Source of the DNA: Numida meleagris
Taxonomy: Eukaryota; Chordata; Aves; Galliformes; Numididae
Assembly (NCBI RefSeq): GCF_002078875.1
Contig: NC_034411.1
Coordinates: 38,790,276 to 38,854,275, forward strand
Direction: 5' to 3'
DNA: 64,000 nt
The notes under the pieces were generated by a model, which saw only the letters and a list, made by a program, of their open reading frames with translations, was not told the origin of the DNA and made no database searches. Numbering within the stretch: the stretch's first letter is position 1; every line of letters begins with the position of its first letter. The translations under genes and the position numbers were made by a program. Positions 36,801-50,390 of this stretch are shown here, in pieces.

Positions 36801-39800
36801 CTGCCAATTACACTGCTTCTGAGCAGGGACCCAAAGCTGAAACCTCCCACCTGCAGTCAGACTGCATCTCTCCTTCAGGCACCTCCATCTTTTTCATCAC
36901 CAAGAAATGCTTTGCTTTTCCCATAGCTTCTTGCAACATCCCCCAGGAAAGGCTGTTTAAGGCTCAGACTCATCTAGAGCACAAACACCCAGCATCCCAA
37001 TCCCAGCGCTCAAAGAGGTTATGCAGTCAGCTTCCCCTGTCATAAGGCCTTGCCATGGATTCTGTTACATTCACCTCTTACACACAAGTATCGCATTAAT
37101 CAACCCTTCTCCCAGATCACTTTCCTATCTTCCACACCCAAACACCTTTCCTCAGTACTCTCTAAGCAGCCTCTCTCTATCCCTCTCACTCCTGGCTCTC
37201 CAAGACAACCTGCAGCATTTCCACCAGCATCTCACATGTGCTTTGAGAGCTCCTTTTTAAAGCAGTTGTTCTTAATTGGCAATTTGGGCTAGTAGAGGGG
37301 TAAAGCAAGCAGAATACAGGAAAATTTCTCTAGGGCTGGTGAGGCTGATATGACATATCAGCTCCACTACTTCCATTTTTTTCAAAGGATGTTGCAAAAT
37401 CCAGTGACTGCAAAGAATAACTGCAGAATAATTCAAGGGCTGGAGGAAACTCTTCACAGTGAAATAATTTAAGAAGTAGTTTATTTATTTTGTTAACAAA
37501 CAGTCTAAAAAGGATATTGACTACAGTGCTCAGCTGTCTGTATGGAAGAAAAAAACCAAACAGTATTCATTAATACTGCAATCCAGATGTATTAGAGAAT
37601 GCAAATGAGAAGGCTCACGTTTTAACTTAGTGGGAAACATAACTTATAAGAAACCACCCACCAAGAAATTTTGTGAAAATTTTTTTTTGAAATTTTTTTT
37701 GGTGAAATTTTATTAAAAATAACAGTAGTATGAGACTCCTGGTTACTCTGACTATTAGTTATGATTTGGGCAGAAACATTATTTTGGACACCTTTTCTAG
37801 AAAGGACAACAGATTTCTAAATGGCTTTTAGGACAAAGGAGCTGGAAATAAACTTATTCTCAGAAGAAATACAGGCAATATTATGTACTTCCAGTTCTGG
37901 ATGTTAATCAATTTATGGAAGATTCCTAGAGAGCCTGGTAAAAAAGTTAATGGGTTTTCTCCATAGCAGAACTCCTTAGGGCCTACTGAATATCCACGGC
38001 AAACTTAAATCATCCTTCCAACTGTAGTTTTAAATTGGTGCTCTTGAAATAGCTCAATAGAGAAGGTTTTTCTTATTAGCTTCTGTAGTTATTACAATAG
38101 TTTGTCAAGCAGTCTACTGGTTTAATCTTTATTAAACCCAATAAAGATCTTCCCAAGAAAACTTAACTATGATTGAAATCACATCAGCTTTTGCATAATT
38201 TTACATACTTTTACCTTCTTCAGGATGTGCTGAGAGGAGTCAGCAGCCCCATTTGCCTCCCTCTGGAACAGCACGTTGTCTGACAGTGTGCAGGCGACAC
38301 GCTAGGGACCAGGGCAGTGATGTCCCTCAGGCGAGCAGGTCTGTGGTGAGCCCTGGCCTCCTGTACAGCCAGCCTGTAGACATGGCTGGGTGGAGAGTGG
38401 TGCAGATATCTTCCAGGCCACATGTCTGTGTGCTGTTATCTTTGAAGTGAAGGCATCAGTGTGAGAAGAGAGGATGTGGCTAGATGATAGGCCTGCATAC
38501 TTGGAAAAGTTGAGAGATCCCCAGGTTGGAAGTGGTCATTGCAAGTGCTCTCTCCTGACTAACTCAGGCCCAGGTAACTGTGCATAAAGGTCCTTTCCTG
38601 CTTTTGTGCAAGGTTTTCTATGTTACTTTGCAGGGAGCATGCAACAAATTCAACAAGTAGGGCCCTGACTTCCAAATCCAGCTGTCCCCAGCCAAGCAAA
38701 AGTCCTTGCCAGAGAGCATGGCTATCACCTCAGCAAGCAAGCTTTCACTTCCAGCGAGGAATGCTGTGAGTGTCTGTGCTGCTGATGTTTGTTTTGGCAT
38801 GACCCTGCTTCTAAAAGATGCCATGGAGAGATAGAAGCAAACCACTGCATGTCTCCATGCTACTTCAGGCACACTCTTGGTTTGCCTTTTTGTGCTCTTT
38901 TTGGTCAGCAGCATGACTCATAACCTCTTACTTTCTACCTAGATCACTGAAATGTCTCTTAAGAATAATAATGGACCAGCTCTGGCTCTTGGAGTTGTTC
39001 TGTCTTCATACAGGTCTGCCTTTCGTGGTCTTGGGGAAATGCAACAGACAAGGTGGAAGTATGCATGCAGTGCTGCAAAAACAACACAGAGTGCAGTGGT
39101 GGAGTAGCACAGGGAAGCAGCCATGCTCCCTGAGGCACAACATTTAGTTTCATTTTTGCCTGTGCCCATGTCAGACAAAATTTTAGTGATGAAGTTGTCC
39201 ATCCACTTTTTAGATTGACTCTTCTCACCCCAGTGACCTCCTGCATTAGCACAATCCACTAGCTAATGAATAACTGCTTAAAGAAGCATCTAATGCCCCT
39301 TTTGGATAAAGAGGCAAGAAAACAGTGTTCTAAGTTCACAAGAGGTTCAGGCTGACACATCTAATCTTGAACTAATACCTACAAAGCTGCAGCTGTCTCT
39401 TGATAGAAGGTGAGGCAGACCTCTTTTGGTGTTCACTTCCTGTAACACACAGCCTGGTGGCTGAAGGAAAGGTCCCCTTACCCCCAGTTCTGACAAAGAA
39501 CTTGCCTCCTGGCCAATCTGTTTCTTCTGGAGAGGGCAGGAGATGCTTTCATATCACTATGGCTCTCTGCTGTTGTTTCCAGAGCCCGATCCACCACGTA
39601 ATGATAGAAGAGCAGAAATGATTAATGAAGCAAATTCTTCCTTTTTATCTCACAATGAGTTTCTGGATTTAGGCAGGTTTCTATAGTAACAATAAAGTCT
39701 TCAGAGGAATTTGATGGTTTATCTTCTGGATTAATTCTATTGAATCTCACAATATTTGGAATTTAAAGCATCTTTCTCTTCCACAAGAAAAAAATAGATT

Positions 39801-40741
39801 GTTGTTTCTCTCTTAAAGGAGAACCAAGATTAAACAACATTTTGACTGATTCTGAATACTGCTAAAATAGGACACTTTTAAATTTCTGCAATGCCTACAA
39901 CACCCCAAACCAACCCTCCCCACCCCAGTATAGCCAAGCATGAGAGGAGTATCTCTGAAATATGCCTTTAAAATTGGAGAAGGGATTAGTCTTTTTCATC
40001 TGGTAGGCTATGGTGAAAAAAAATAATAAAAAAAGAGTTCATTTTCTAAAAAGCAATTACATTCATTCATAACTAAACCATTCCATACATTCCAGAATGC
40101 CACACAGTATTTCTCTTATAGAGTGCAGGTTTTAACAATTGGTTTTCTTGTTTGCAGATGCATTCATACAGACATTTGGGAACACGTATTTTTATGTCAA
40201 TGTGATATACAAACTGCCTGCATTTCCAGGAACACTTTGACATTCTTTTGCATTGCCCTGACAACAGAAAATTGCACAGTGCAGCTCCTTTATGCTGGCT
40301 GTTTTCAAGGGGTCCTCCACACTTTCAGAAAGGATCAGTGTCTTTCAGAGCCGTCTCTGCACTGCACTGAAATTATTTTGTGGAGCAGAGGGCTAATTAT
40401 TTCCATTTCTTTTAATACTTTAAAAGAATAAAGATTTATTTTCTCTTCCTGTTTTAAGATATATTTAGGTCAAAAGGTGCACTAAACTATCCTACTTCTG
40501 GATGAGCTGTATGCTAAGGCTCCCTCCAATACTTCGACTGTAAACATCAAGGCTCAGTGCAGTTACCTACATGAATGTATGAGTTTGATCTATGGGACAC
40601 CCCGGACACCCTGTAGGGCTGTGCTGTGGGCAAGGTCTGCCCTCTGAACTGGCTCTGAGAATACTAGGAAGTTACTCTCCCTAAAACCTGCAACATTTTA
40701 AAGCGTTTTAGCCATAAAAATTATATGAAACAAACACATTA
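33836..40741. other. Gene-poor DNA, no supported gene
   Basis: No recognised gene, RNA or mobile element in about 6.9 kb. Open frames at 34.3-34.6, 36.8-37.3 and 38.2-39.3 kb occur on both strands of the same DNA and show no motif. A pyrimidine-rich patch lies at about 37.08-37.21 kb. Confidence 0.55.
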
Positions 40742-41045
40742 TCATAGAACCACAGAATCGTTTGAGTTGGAAGGGACCCTTAAAGGTCACCTAGTCCATC
40801 TCCCCTGCAGTGAACAGGGACACCTTCAGCTAGGTCAGGCTGCTCAGAGCCCTGTCCAGCCTGACTCTGGATGTCTCCAGGGACAAAGAAACCACCACCT
40901 CTCTGGACAACCTCTTCTAGTACCTCACCAACCTTACTGTAAAAAGCTGCTTCTTTATATTGAGTCTCTATCTTCCTCTTTTAGTTTGAAAGCATTTCAT
41001 CTTGTCCTATATGTTGGAGACTATTCTGATCTTTATTTTAAAAGC
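40742..41045 (-). mobile_element. CR1 LINE 3' fragment, reverse orientation
   Basis: It starts with ATCATAGAACCACAGAATCG and continues through GAGTTGGAAGGGACCCTTAA and AGTTTGAAAGCATTTCATCT to CTTGTCCTAT, all reverse-complement CR1 landmarks. The inner (right) edge is fuzzy because the last 30 bp are diverged. It lies directly beside an oppositely oriented CR1 end. Confidence 0.9.
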
Positions 41046-41054
41046 TTTACCAAA

Positions 41055-41153
41055 TCTGGACGACCTGATCTAGCTGACCATGGCTGAGCAGGCAGGCTGG
41101 CTAGATATCTCCAGAGTTGATGCCAGCCTCAGCTACCTATTCTGTGACCTGAG
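41055..41153 (+). mobile_element. Diverged CR1 LINE 3' end, forward orientation
   Basis: The sequence GACGACCTGATCTAGCTGAC, then GCAGGCTGGCTAGATATCTC and a terminal CTATTCTGTGACC, resembles the last roughly 100 bp of a CR1 tail (typical order: CTGATCTAGCTGGACC, a GGACTAGATGATCT-like block, TTCCAACC, and ATTCTGTGA). It is clearly more diverged than the other copies. Confidence 0.65.
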
Positions 41154-43224
41154 GGTTTCATTTCTTGCCTTGCCAGCTGCTTTCTGCAGCAGTGTTCCCA
41201 CACACACCTCAAAGCTGTAAGACCAGGCCAAGGCTTCTTGTTACACGTGCTCATTTTGTGCAAAGACATGCTGCTGGCCACAGCAGAGAGCTTGTCGGAT
41301 AATGGTAGGCAAAGGGGGACACATAAAGTCATTATAGAGGATGTGCAGAATTCACCTGGGAAAATAGAGTTCTCCTTATTACCCATGACCTAGTACTCCA
41401 CACAGACCCAGGCAAGCAGCAGAAATCTGGCAGATGCTCTCCAGCCCTGGGGCTATTGTCCTATCTTCTGCTTCTGCAGGGATCTGGAAAAGATAGAACA
41501 CAGGTCTGTTTTTTATTACTGTTTTTGAATTTAAAAAAAAAAAGATCAAAACTATTGCATAAAAGATCTAATAGAATATTAACTTTGCCCTTTTCATTAT
41601 TCCTAATCAAGTGTATTAAACATGCAGAGACACAAAGCAGCCAGAAAGGTGTCGTTTCTGAAAACAGATCGCAAGCAGCAATGCCCATACACAGAGAGAT
41701 CACAAACTGTGTGCAAGAAGTCACTGCAAATGCAATATGCTCCATGATTTTCTGCAGTTTGTACTCTGTAAATGCTTTCACTTACGATCTGACAACAGCA
41801 TGGATATGGGCAAGCCAAAACTGTCACAATGAGCATTAAGAAACCAGTAACTTGTGGAAGTGAAAAAGAGAGTAAGTTGTCAGCACCTGTGAATATGACC
41901 AATATCAATGTCATGGCTCACACACATGGACCCAAATGTCTTCGCAGGGGTGATTTTGCAGCTGTACAGACTTGAGAGTAACTTTGTGTAAGAAAACATG
42001 GTGCTATCTGTAGGCATTAAATTTGTCCTGGTTTTAAGTATTTTCTTTTTAGAGTTAGGTATTTTCTCAGTAGATATTCTTCATAGATAGAGAGAAAACA
42101 AAATTTCTACCACCAGTTCTGTTATTACTTCCAAACATGCCAGATTATCTTTTCTTTCAAACTATACCAAGATATTTCTAAGATAGAAATGTGCAAGATT
42201 TCAGTCTAATACACTGTTTTCTTTCTTTTCAGATCCATACCTTTGATATTTGAACTCAGGTCCATAACAATTAAAAACTGGTGTGAAGACTGAAGACCAG
42301 CTGAAAACTGGTATGAAGACTGAAGCCTACTGTCTCCACAAGTTTTTTTCACAGAGTGAATTCGAGCAGTACATCTCAAAGCTTTGGTTTTTCCAGATTC
42401 AGCATCTTTTATGTTGGAACCCGTAAAATAGGCTGAAGAATCACATTTCTTCTCAGTGTTTGTACTGAACTGGAACATGTGAAATTTTCTCATCTCCTAA
42501 AAGAGATGCACTGCAGAATTTGTGTGGGAAACATCACTATAAATATATTTTACTTTGGATAATAAAAGTAAGATGGTGAAGTGGAGGGACAACTTCACAG
42601 TGACTGTGCATAATGAGGTGTTCCTGTTGGTACAGATGGAAAGCTGAAGTACCAGGGAAATCCTAGGAAATAGGCAGAAATAAAATTTCTTCCTGAGAAA
42701 ACAGTCTGTTTTTATTTAAAGATGGCTATTTGCTTTTACTTGTGTTGGTAAAAGTATTTAAGCATTCCCCGTTCAATATACATGTTCTCTGTCTTACCAG
42801 CCAAGTTCTCCTCACAGCCTGAAACAGAAACTGTGCTTTCTATAGAGACAGGTTGTGACAGGGCGTGCAAACGAGGACAAAGTGCTAATAATAACTGTTC
42901 AAGTATCTCTTCACATCATTATGAGCAGTAAAAATTATTTTTATGCAGTTCTTACTGCTGCTTTGACCAAGTGCCGGGTCCTTCCCAATGGAAACTCCTA
43001 CTTTTCACTGCTTTTTTTTTTATACACGTTCATTTGCAGCTTTGGGAAATGTTTACTTTTTTTTTCCCCAAGACTGTTCTACCTGAGTGATGGGCCAAGC
43101 GAACACTTTGGAAGGGTATCCCATCTGCTTTCCAAACAGAGAACACTCCAATCCACTTCCTTCTGAAATTTTTTGGGATCTGTCTCTATGCATCTAAACT
43201 CTCATCAGTTCCTGATGGAGCAGC
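41154..43224. other. Non-coding DNA, no supported gene
   Basis: Open frames at 41456-41839 and on the opposite strand at 41461-41914 overlap and have no motif. One tandem duplication is listed separately. No other element was recognised. Confidence 0.55.
42272..42327. repeat. Two-copy 30-bp tandem duplication
   Basis: AAAACTGGTGTGAAGACTGA (from 42274) recurs as AAAACTGGTATGAAGACTGA (from 42304) with a 30-bp period and few mismatches. On the minus strand one frame reads LQSSYQFSAG then LQSSHQF, so the duplication preserves frame, but no gene is otherwise supported. Confidence 0.8.
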
Positions 43225-43501
43225 AAACTGAACTATCGTCCTTTACAGAAAGGGTTGTTAAGTGCTGGAACAGGCTTCCCAGGGAGGTGGTTGAGTCACC
43301 ATCCCTGAATGTGTTTAAAAACCGTTTGGATGTGGTGCTCAGGGACATGATTTAGCCATGGGTTGTTAGAGTTAGAGCAGTATGGTTAGGTTGCGGTTGG
43401 ACTTGATGATCTTGAAAGTCTTTTCCAACCTGAGCAGTTCTATGATTCTATGATTCTACGATTCTATGATTCTACAATTCTATGATTCTATGATTCTATG
43501 T
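43225..43501 (+). mobile_element. CR1 LINE 3' end with octamer tail
   Basis: The upstream part encodes the extreme C-terminus of CR1 ORF2, with the landmarks [14 protein letters not shown] and VFKNRLDV, ending at a stop near 43355. The 3' UTR follows (GGTTGGACTTGATGATCTTG) and then a tail of tandem octamers. The wording differs from the 22.8 and 33.3 kb copies (SPSL.VFK type and a different 3' UTR), so it is another CR1 subfamily. The 5' edge near 43.2 kb is approximate. Confidence 0.94.
43438..43501 (+). repeat. CR1 terminal octamer array, about eight units
   Basis: TTCTATGA repeated about eight times with single changes (TTCTACGA, TTCTACAA). CR1 elements end in two to four such octamers instead of poly(A), so this one is unusually long and probably expanded by slippage after insertion. 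Confidence 0.92.
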
Positions 43502-46500
43502 TAGAGCATAAGAAAGTAAATCACTGAGATTTTTAAGTCATGAAACCACCCAGTTCCACAGTATATGAGCAGCTTGGGTGTTTCTCACTACCAACATCAC
43601 ATGCAAAGTAAAGGAGTGTGCTGCCTTACCGTTAGCAGTGTTATTTTAATATAACTCTTCCTTGTCACAAGACTTTTCACAAAAACAACCCTTTATTCAA
43701 ATAGCATTATCTGAGGGAGGATGAAGTTAAAGAGCTGTGACAGACTGAAGTCAGAAAAAAAAGGATTTCTTATTATCAAAGAGAGCGTTGTATGACTCAT
43801 TCAGTCATTTCATGACGGCATGAAAACTTGCACCTTGTATCACATTTTCATTGACTTTTATCATATAAAAATAATATTTAATTTTGAGTCTGTATAAAGA
43901 CAAAAGGATATTTAGAAATATAATTGTAACTGTCTGCCTATGGTACAGAATATTACAACTGGATGCATTTTTCTGTCTTTCTTCACGGCACTTTCTGAGG
44001 CAGCAGGAGTTTGGAGATGCAGTAAATCCTCCAAGCAAGAAACAGAATAGATGAAGCAGTGGACTTGCATATCCCTAGCAGGGCAGATCTCATTTTTTGA
44101 TTAAGCACAATTTATTTCACTTTTCAGGCTGTTTATGTGGCAGTGACTGCTCGGTATGGGAAGGTGAGAAATTGCACCCAAGAGGATTTTACACCAGAAT
44201 GTGTAGAAGAATAGAGAGTTGGAAAGGAAAGTGCTTGGAAATCAAGTGGAAGAATTAATACTGCCCATGTCTTCCTGTGGTTTGCATATAGACACAGGTG
44301 ATTGAGGGCTGTGACGTGTGCTCACAGCCAGCACTCTGCACGGGACCTCCTTTGCCCAGACCACACGGAGCCGCTCAAGGAGCTGACTGAGGCTGTGTGA
44401 GGAAAAGGACTGGAAACAGCTCCTGTGTCTGCTATGGGAACTGAGAAGCACAGAGCAGATGAGTCAGACAGCATGAGCTCACGAATAAGACAGATTAATG
44501 CTGCCCAGGGTACTATTTTCCTATTACTGCCTCTGCCAAAGACTGCTCAAGTGCCACGAGTCACCTCATGTAACTGTGTATGCTCTAATGAGCCATGCTT
44601 GGTGTGATCCAGGGGCTGGTTTGCCCCGATGCTGAGATGCACATGGTGCTGGGCTCTCTCAAACAGACCAGCTGGTCTCACTGAGCCCATGCTTGGATCT
44701 GGAGCTAATTTACGGGGGAAAGAACATGTGCAGAGGTCTCTTTGTGTTCAGGGTTGCCCTTAAACATGTTTCGTCAGGCTAATAATACAAAAATGAAGAC
44801 TGTGGGTTAGAGCTCTCTAATGCCACAAAAATAAGAATTTTGATTTTGACCACACTGATGTGGGCAGTATGAAGGAGCTGCCATAGCTACCAGCTATTTT
44901 CTTCCCCAAACAACAGTGTCTTTCTGATCTAGCCTGGGACCTGCAGCAGAACTCAAGCTAACCTTAGGAGTGGCCTTTATTTCATTTTCTTCAGCTCTTT
45001 TCCAGAATCAGTAGGTTCTGTTCTATTAGGAATATGCATTCAGATAGTATTGCTGTTGCAAGTCAAACACAGAAATATAGGAAGCATTTGCATAGTGATT
45101 GACTGTGACACTGTGACATGGACAAGTTGCCTATGGATGCCTTAATGTAGTCTTTATTGAAATGACACTCTGGGGGAAAAGATAGCCAGATACTCTTTTT
45201 ATCCACCAGGATGGCCTTGCTCCAACCTCCACTGGCCACAGTGGGCTTTAAGTCCCACTGAACAGCACACAGGGGGAGTGAGGTGGGTTTGCGGAACCCC
45301 TGAGTCAAACCAGCATCTACCAAAAGACCAATTACACTAAAAGATTTAACCTAAATTAGGAAGAAAAGATCTTGACTTCCTATGTTGCTTTTCCAATTGC
45401 TGCTTTTTCAAAAGCCTGTTTGAGGCGCTACATTGTCTACGTTCCTGAATGCAATCCTCACCTTTCCAACACCAGTTTGTCTTTTAAACCAATAGGAGGT
45501 AACATTCTTATTTTAAGGACAGGAAAACAGAGGGAGACATGAAAGTTGACTAAGAACCTGGTTAAAGAGACAGATTGAATCTTACAGATCCTTTTTTATC
45601 ATTGTTTCTTTGGACCCAAATACTGAATGTAAGCACTGTCATTGTTTAATTTAAAATTTATATAACCCAAAGAATTAGCAGCTAAAATTAACAGCTAAAA
45701 TACTGAAAAGTACCCGGTGACATTACCAGCAATTTTCATTTTATAACAATCACAACGTATTTCTGAAATATTTGTGTTGTACCAGAGCAATCCAATCTCT
45801 TTCAAAGCACCAAACAATTCCAGAACAGAAATACATAAAAGATTTTCACGAAAAATGCACTTTTGCCTTTCAGCTGGACATGAAAGGTGGAATGTTGGTG
45901 GCTAAACACAACCTAGCACTGTTGCAGTTGCCCACAGATACTCCAGCTGACCTTGTGCTTTGAGAGGTCAAGGTGTCCTGTAACATCTGAATCACATCTG
46001 CCTACATGAGGAGGTATTTCCAGGAGGCCCTGAAATGCAGTAGAAGTGTAAGTCTGAGTGTTTGAATCACTATTTATTTCAGTAGGTTGAGATTCACAGG
46101 ATCAAATTGTGATTTGCTGGACTGTATCTTTCGACCCAGACTGGGAACAACAATTAGGAGTATGCAGGTGCGAAGACAAATTCATGTGTTATTTCACTTT
46201 ACTGGCAAGTTTAAAAAGGTCTAAAATGGTGTTGTTGTTCAGTTACAGCATTCATAATATTATCTTTGTAAATTTAGAGATTAGCAGAAACAAACACAAA
46301 AGCCAGACTAACTATACCAATGTGCTGCTGTTGAAACTGCTAAGCTGGCTGCCCAAAGTCTGCTCTGTTGAAGAATGCACTATTGAAGAGACAGAGATCT
46401 AACCCACGTGCATTGTCACATACAACTCATGAAAGATGTACTGGTAATATTACACCTTTTCTTGGAAGGTATGAATTTACAAGGCAACCACATCTGTGAA

Positions 46501-46983
46501 TCATGTTGCAAAAAACTCATGCTCCTAGCAACTGCAATAAAGGCTGTTACCTCTTCAAGCTCATGCAGTGCCTTGGTTGTTCATTCAGTTCACATTTGAT
46601 AATCCTGAGAGAAAAGAACTGCAGTATAACCAGCCATAGCACAATGACAAAGCCCTTTAAGACTAAAAATATATATCAGAATACTCTTAACGTGACTTAA
46701 TTCCAAAATAACTTTCCTCTCTTGTGTAGATTCAAAGATGATAGACTAGATTTTTTTTGTGTGTGTTTTCCTTGAACCTTATGATCACTCAAGACTACAC
46801 CCAGTGCAGTCTCCTTAGCATTTTTCAAGTGGCAAATGGGACTAAAAGCACTGATCCAGCACACAGAGCCTAGTGCACTCCATGCAGGGCAGCGCACATG
46901 CCGTGAAGACAAGAAGCTGTTTATGGCCAGGTGTCAGAGGAGTCCTTCCACCCTGAACTTGGCCTTTCCCCGCGATCGAGGTT
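43502..46983. other. Non-coding DNA, no supported gene
   Basis: No recognised gene or repeat. A 36-nt segment at 44128-44163 with strong splice-like edges is discussed in the findings. Other open frames are short and without motif. Confidence 0.55.
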
Positions 46984-47485
46984 CACAGAATCATAGAACG
47001 TAGGGGTTGGAAGGGACCTCTGGAGATTATCTTGCTGAACCCTCCTGCTAAAGTAAGTTTCCTACAGTAGCTTACACAGGAAAGTATCCAGGTGGGTTTT
47101 GACTATCTTTAGAGAAGGAGACTAAACAACATCTCCGGGCAGCCTGTTCCAGTGCTCTGTTACCCTCTCAGTAAAGAAGTTTTTCCTCATGTTCATATGG
47201 AACTTCCTGCGTTCCATTTTGTGCCCATTGCCCCCTTGACACATGCCCTTTAGATATTTATAAGCATTGATACTATCCCCTCCCAGCCTTCCCTGTCTAA
47301 GCTGAACAGTCACAGGTTGCTCAGCCTTTCCTTACACTGGAGATGCTCCAGGCCCCTGGACCCTCTACAGCAGTTCCCTGTCTTTCTAGAACTGGGGAGC
47401 CTAGAACTGGACACAGTGCTCCAGATGTGGCCTCACCAGGGCAGAGCAGAGGGGGAGGATCACCTGCCTCGACCCTACTACAGCA
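46984..47485 (-). mobile_element. CR1 LINE fragment, reverse orientation
   Basis: It starts CACAGAATCATAGAACGTAG followed by GGTTGGAAGGGACCTCTGGA, then CAGCCTGTTCCAGTGCTCTG, and runs to AGATGTGGCCTCACCAGGGC, covering the 3' UTR and part of the ORF2 C-terminus. On the minus strand, part of the frame still reads FFTERVTEHWNRLPGDVV. It is broken elsewhere and truncated at the ORF2 side. It is of the same general type as the 55.2 kb fragment. Confidence 0.95.
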
Positions 47486-50390
47486 AATTTATGCATGAAA
47501 ATGAACAGCACGTGGGTAGTTTTGACTCAAGGGGGGTGGCTCTTTCTAGATACATCCGCTATATCACCAGCACACTTGGAACTTGATCTACCAAACACAA
47601 AATGCCCATTGCTAACAGTTCGTAGCTCATCTGGGATGGCAAGCAAAGGATCGTAGTCACTGCACTGAGTGTTTGTGTGAACGGCTGCTAAAGCAGTGCC
47701 AGGGTAGCCTGAGAGAAGCAATTTTGACCTTCATGGAGATGCTGACAAAAAAAAAACAACAACAAAACCATCCAGCGCTGCATCAAAATATTAGTTCAAC
47801 TCACTAAAGGAGGAGAAACTCAGCTGTTCTACAAACGAGTGTATATGAAGCTCAGACAGCAGAGATGCACTAAGCCTGAGGCCACACTGGGGTATAGGCA
47901 TGTTGTTTTGCCATGCATTGATAGGGGGAAAAATACAGCAACATTGAGCTTGCCAGGAAGCTTTGATCAAATGTGCCAGTGGACATGTTGACTGAGTGAT
48001 AAGCCCAGCCACTCAGTTTTCAGATGGTTGCTGGCCCCACTTTGGGAGTGGCATCTAGCATGACGAGAAGAGTTCACTGGCAGGTGTATTTAGCTCAGTT
48101 GTTAAGGTTTTTCTACAAGACACCTGAGAGATGTATCTTGAGTTATATTGCATGTCACCTGAGATCTTCTAAATAATTGTTCACAAATAACATATCCACG
48201 TAGACTGAGATGGTAACATTTCACTCTCAGATTTCTATAGTTGCTAAGATAGAGGGGAAAGTAGGACAAAGGAGGCTGACGATCTGAAACGTGGTGGGCT
48301 ACCATGACTACCACTGGATGAAAAGGAAAAGTTTGAGTCAGTTTGAACAGGAACACTTTACTGAACTGTATTTATTTGGGTATTACGGGTGGTAATACAG
48401 AGCAGAAGACTTATTCTATAGCTGCATGAAAATCTTTGCACATAGGTACTCTTACAAAACCATTACTCTCTCATATCAAGTCCTATTAGTATTACTAGGA
48501 GATGCAAGCTGATACCATGGGAGGTCACAGACTCATTAAAATTTGCAAATGAAAACCATTGGTTCCAGTGAATGAAGCACTTCTACAGAGATGGCCAGTA
48601 AATTTAGACAAAGTTTAGTGCATTCAGACCTGCTCTGAGATTGCAGGATGTAACAATAGCCACCGTTTTTAAAGCAATTGCAGCATTCATGAGCTAGGTG
48701 CAATTTTCAGAGCGATCATGACAGTTCTGCAGATAATCATTTTGCAAGTTAAGAATATAAATTGCGTGATACAAAAGAAGGAGAAAAAGCTGATTCCTGT
48801 TGAGTTCCCATAATTGCAAATGAAAGACGGCAAGAAACATCAGGGAGTCACTTTTCACAGAAGCAGAGATCGCAGGGGCTTAATTAGCACTGGATCATAT
48901 GTATCAGCCTGAAAATGTGTAATGAATAGCTAGCACTTTCACATGAGACAAGACTGATAATCTGGTCTATTCTTTCAGAAAACATTTATATAGAGAGAAA
49001 AATGATCCCTGCCACAAGTAATCATGCTGACAGCTGTAAGCCTACTGAAAGAATAAATTTGATCCTGAAACACCTAAAAATGAGCTTAAAAATATATATT
49101 TCATGACAGAAAACAGAACTTTCTCTCAGACCCACCAGATAAGCACAGTGTACCTTCAGTGAAAATAACCTACAGCAATTTTTTGTGTTGCTTAGATTTA
49201 TCTTCCTTGCATCTGAGTAGGATGAAGTACGTGTTGTGTAGGGTCTGTACTGGTACATTTCTGGGACAACTTTCCAGAGCTGTATTAACTGTTACAAGTT
49301 TTAAAGTTATTTGAATTTTTGCACTAAAATCACTGAAAAGAGCATGAAAGTTTGAATACTGAATAGAGAAGCTGGTTTTGTCAAGGTGAGTTAAATATAT
49401 GCATAAAAGTAATCCTTCTTCCAGACAAATGAGGCACCAGTTAAGGAACACATTTGCAGTGCTTCTTCATCCAGATGTTACAGAACTTACCAGCACATCT
49501 GTAGGGGACTTCTCAGCTCCCACTCGGCAGGCCTGGCCTTATAGACCCATTTTTAATAACCACTTCCTCTCAAGTTAGTGACATTTCAAGTTTCTCACCC
49601 TTTTTCTCAGAAAAGTCTTTCACTTTCAGATTCTTCTCTATTGCTGCTTTTGCAATATTCTTTTTGAGGACTTGGCTGCTCTGTCCTGCCAGGTTGTGGC
49701 TGCAGAGCCTTTCTGCAGAGTGAGCTGAGCGAGCACATGCTCACAATACAGTTTTGAGGCCTTCTTAACTTGCAGGCCCTCACTCTTTTCATATGGATGA
49801 CCACACTTCAGATTAAGCATGGAAGTTCTCTGAATTCGAACTGAGCAGGGATAGTAGAGGTGTGATGAGTTATCAGAAAAGCACTGAAGGTTTCTTTCTG
49901 ATGTTTTTCCCTTTAAATACTCAGAACCATCTCTTATTCACGTGCAAGTGGATTGTGATCAAGCCACCTCCTAACCTTCAACTGCAGTAAGTGAATAGCT
50001 TAAGTTTGATATTCTTTTCCTCCAGTTAAAAAATATTTCTTGCATTCTTTTGCGCAAAGCACACAGAGAAAAAGTATTAGCCCTAAAGCAAGCCATTATA
50101 TTCCTGTGGGGGAATATAATGTTCAGAAACAACATGCTCTTGTGATACTACCCTGCTTATGTATCCTCTTACGCAATGCCAGGCAGATGCTCTGCTGTCA
50201 CAGAGCGGTGCAGTGCTCCGAGTGATTCCCTATCAATCACAAAACACAAGCCTCTTAATTAATCAGGTCCCAATCCCTCTTTTGGTCCTTAGCATCAATC
50301 AACAATTGATTGTTGTTATTTTACAATTAATTACTATTTACAGAAGACAAGACAGGGCTGTATCTGTAACTGCCAGTTGAATATCTTATC
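47486..50390. other. Non-coding DNA, no supported gene
   Basis: No recognised gene or mobile element. A 62-nt segment at 49925-49986 with good splice-like edges is treated as a candidate in the findings. Confidence 0.55.
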
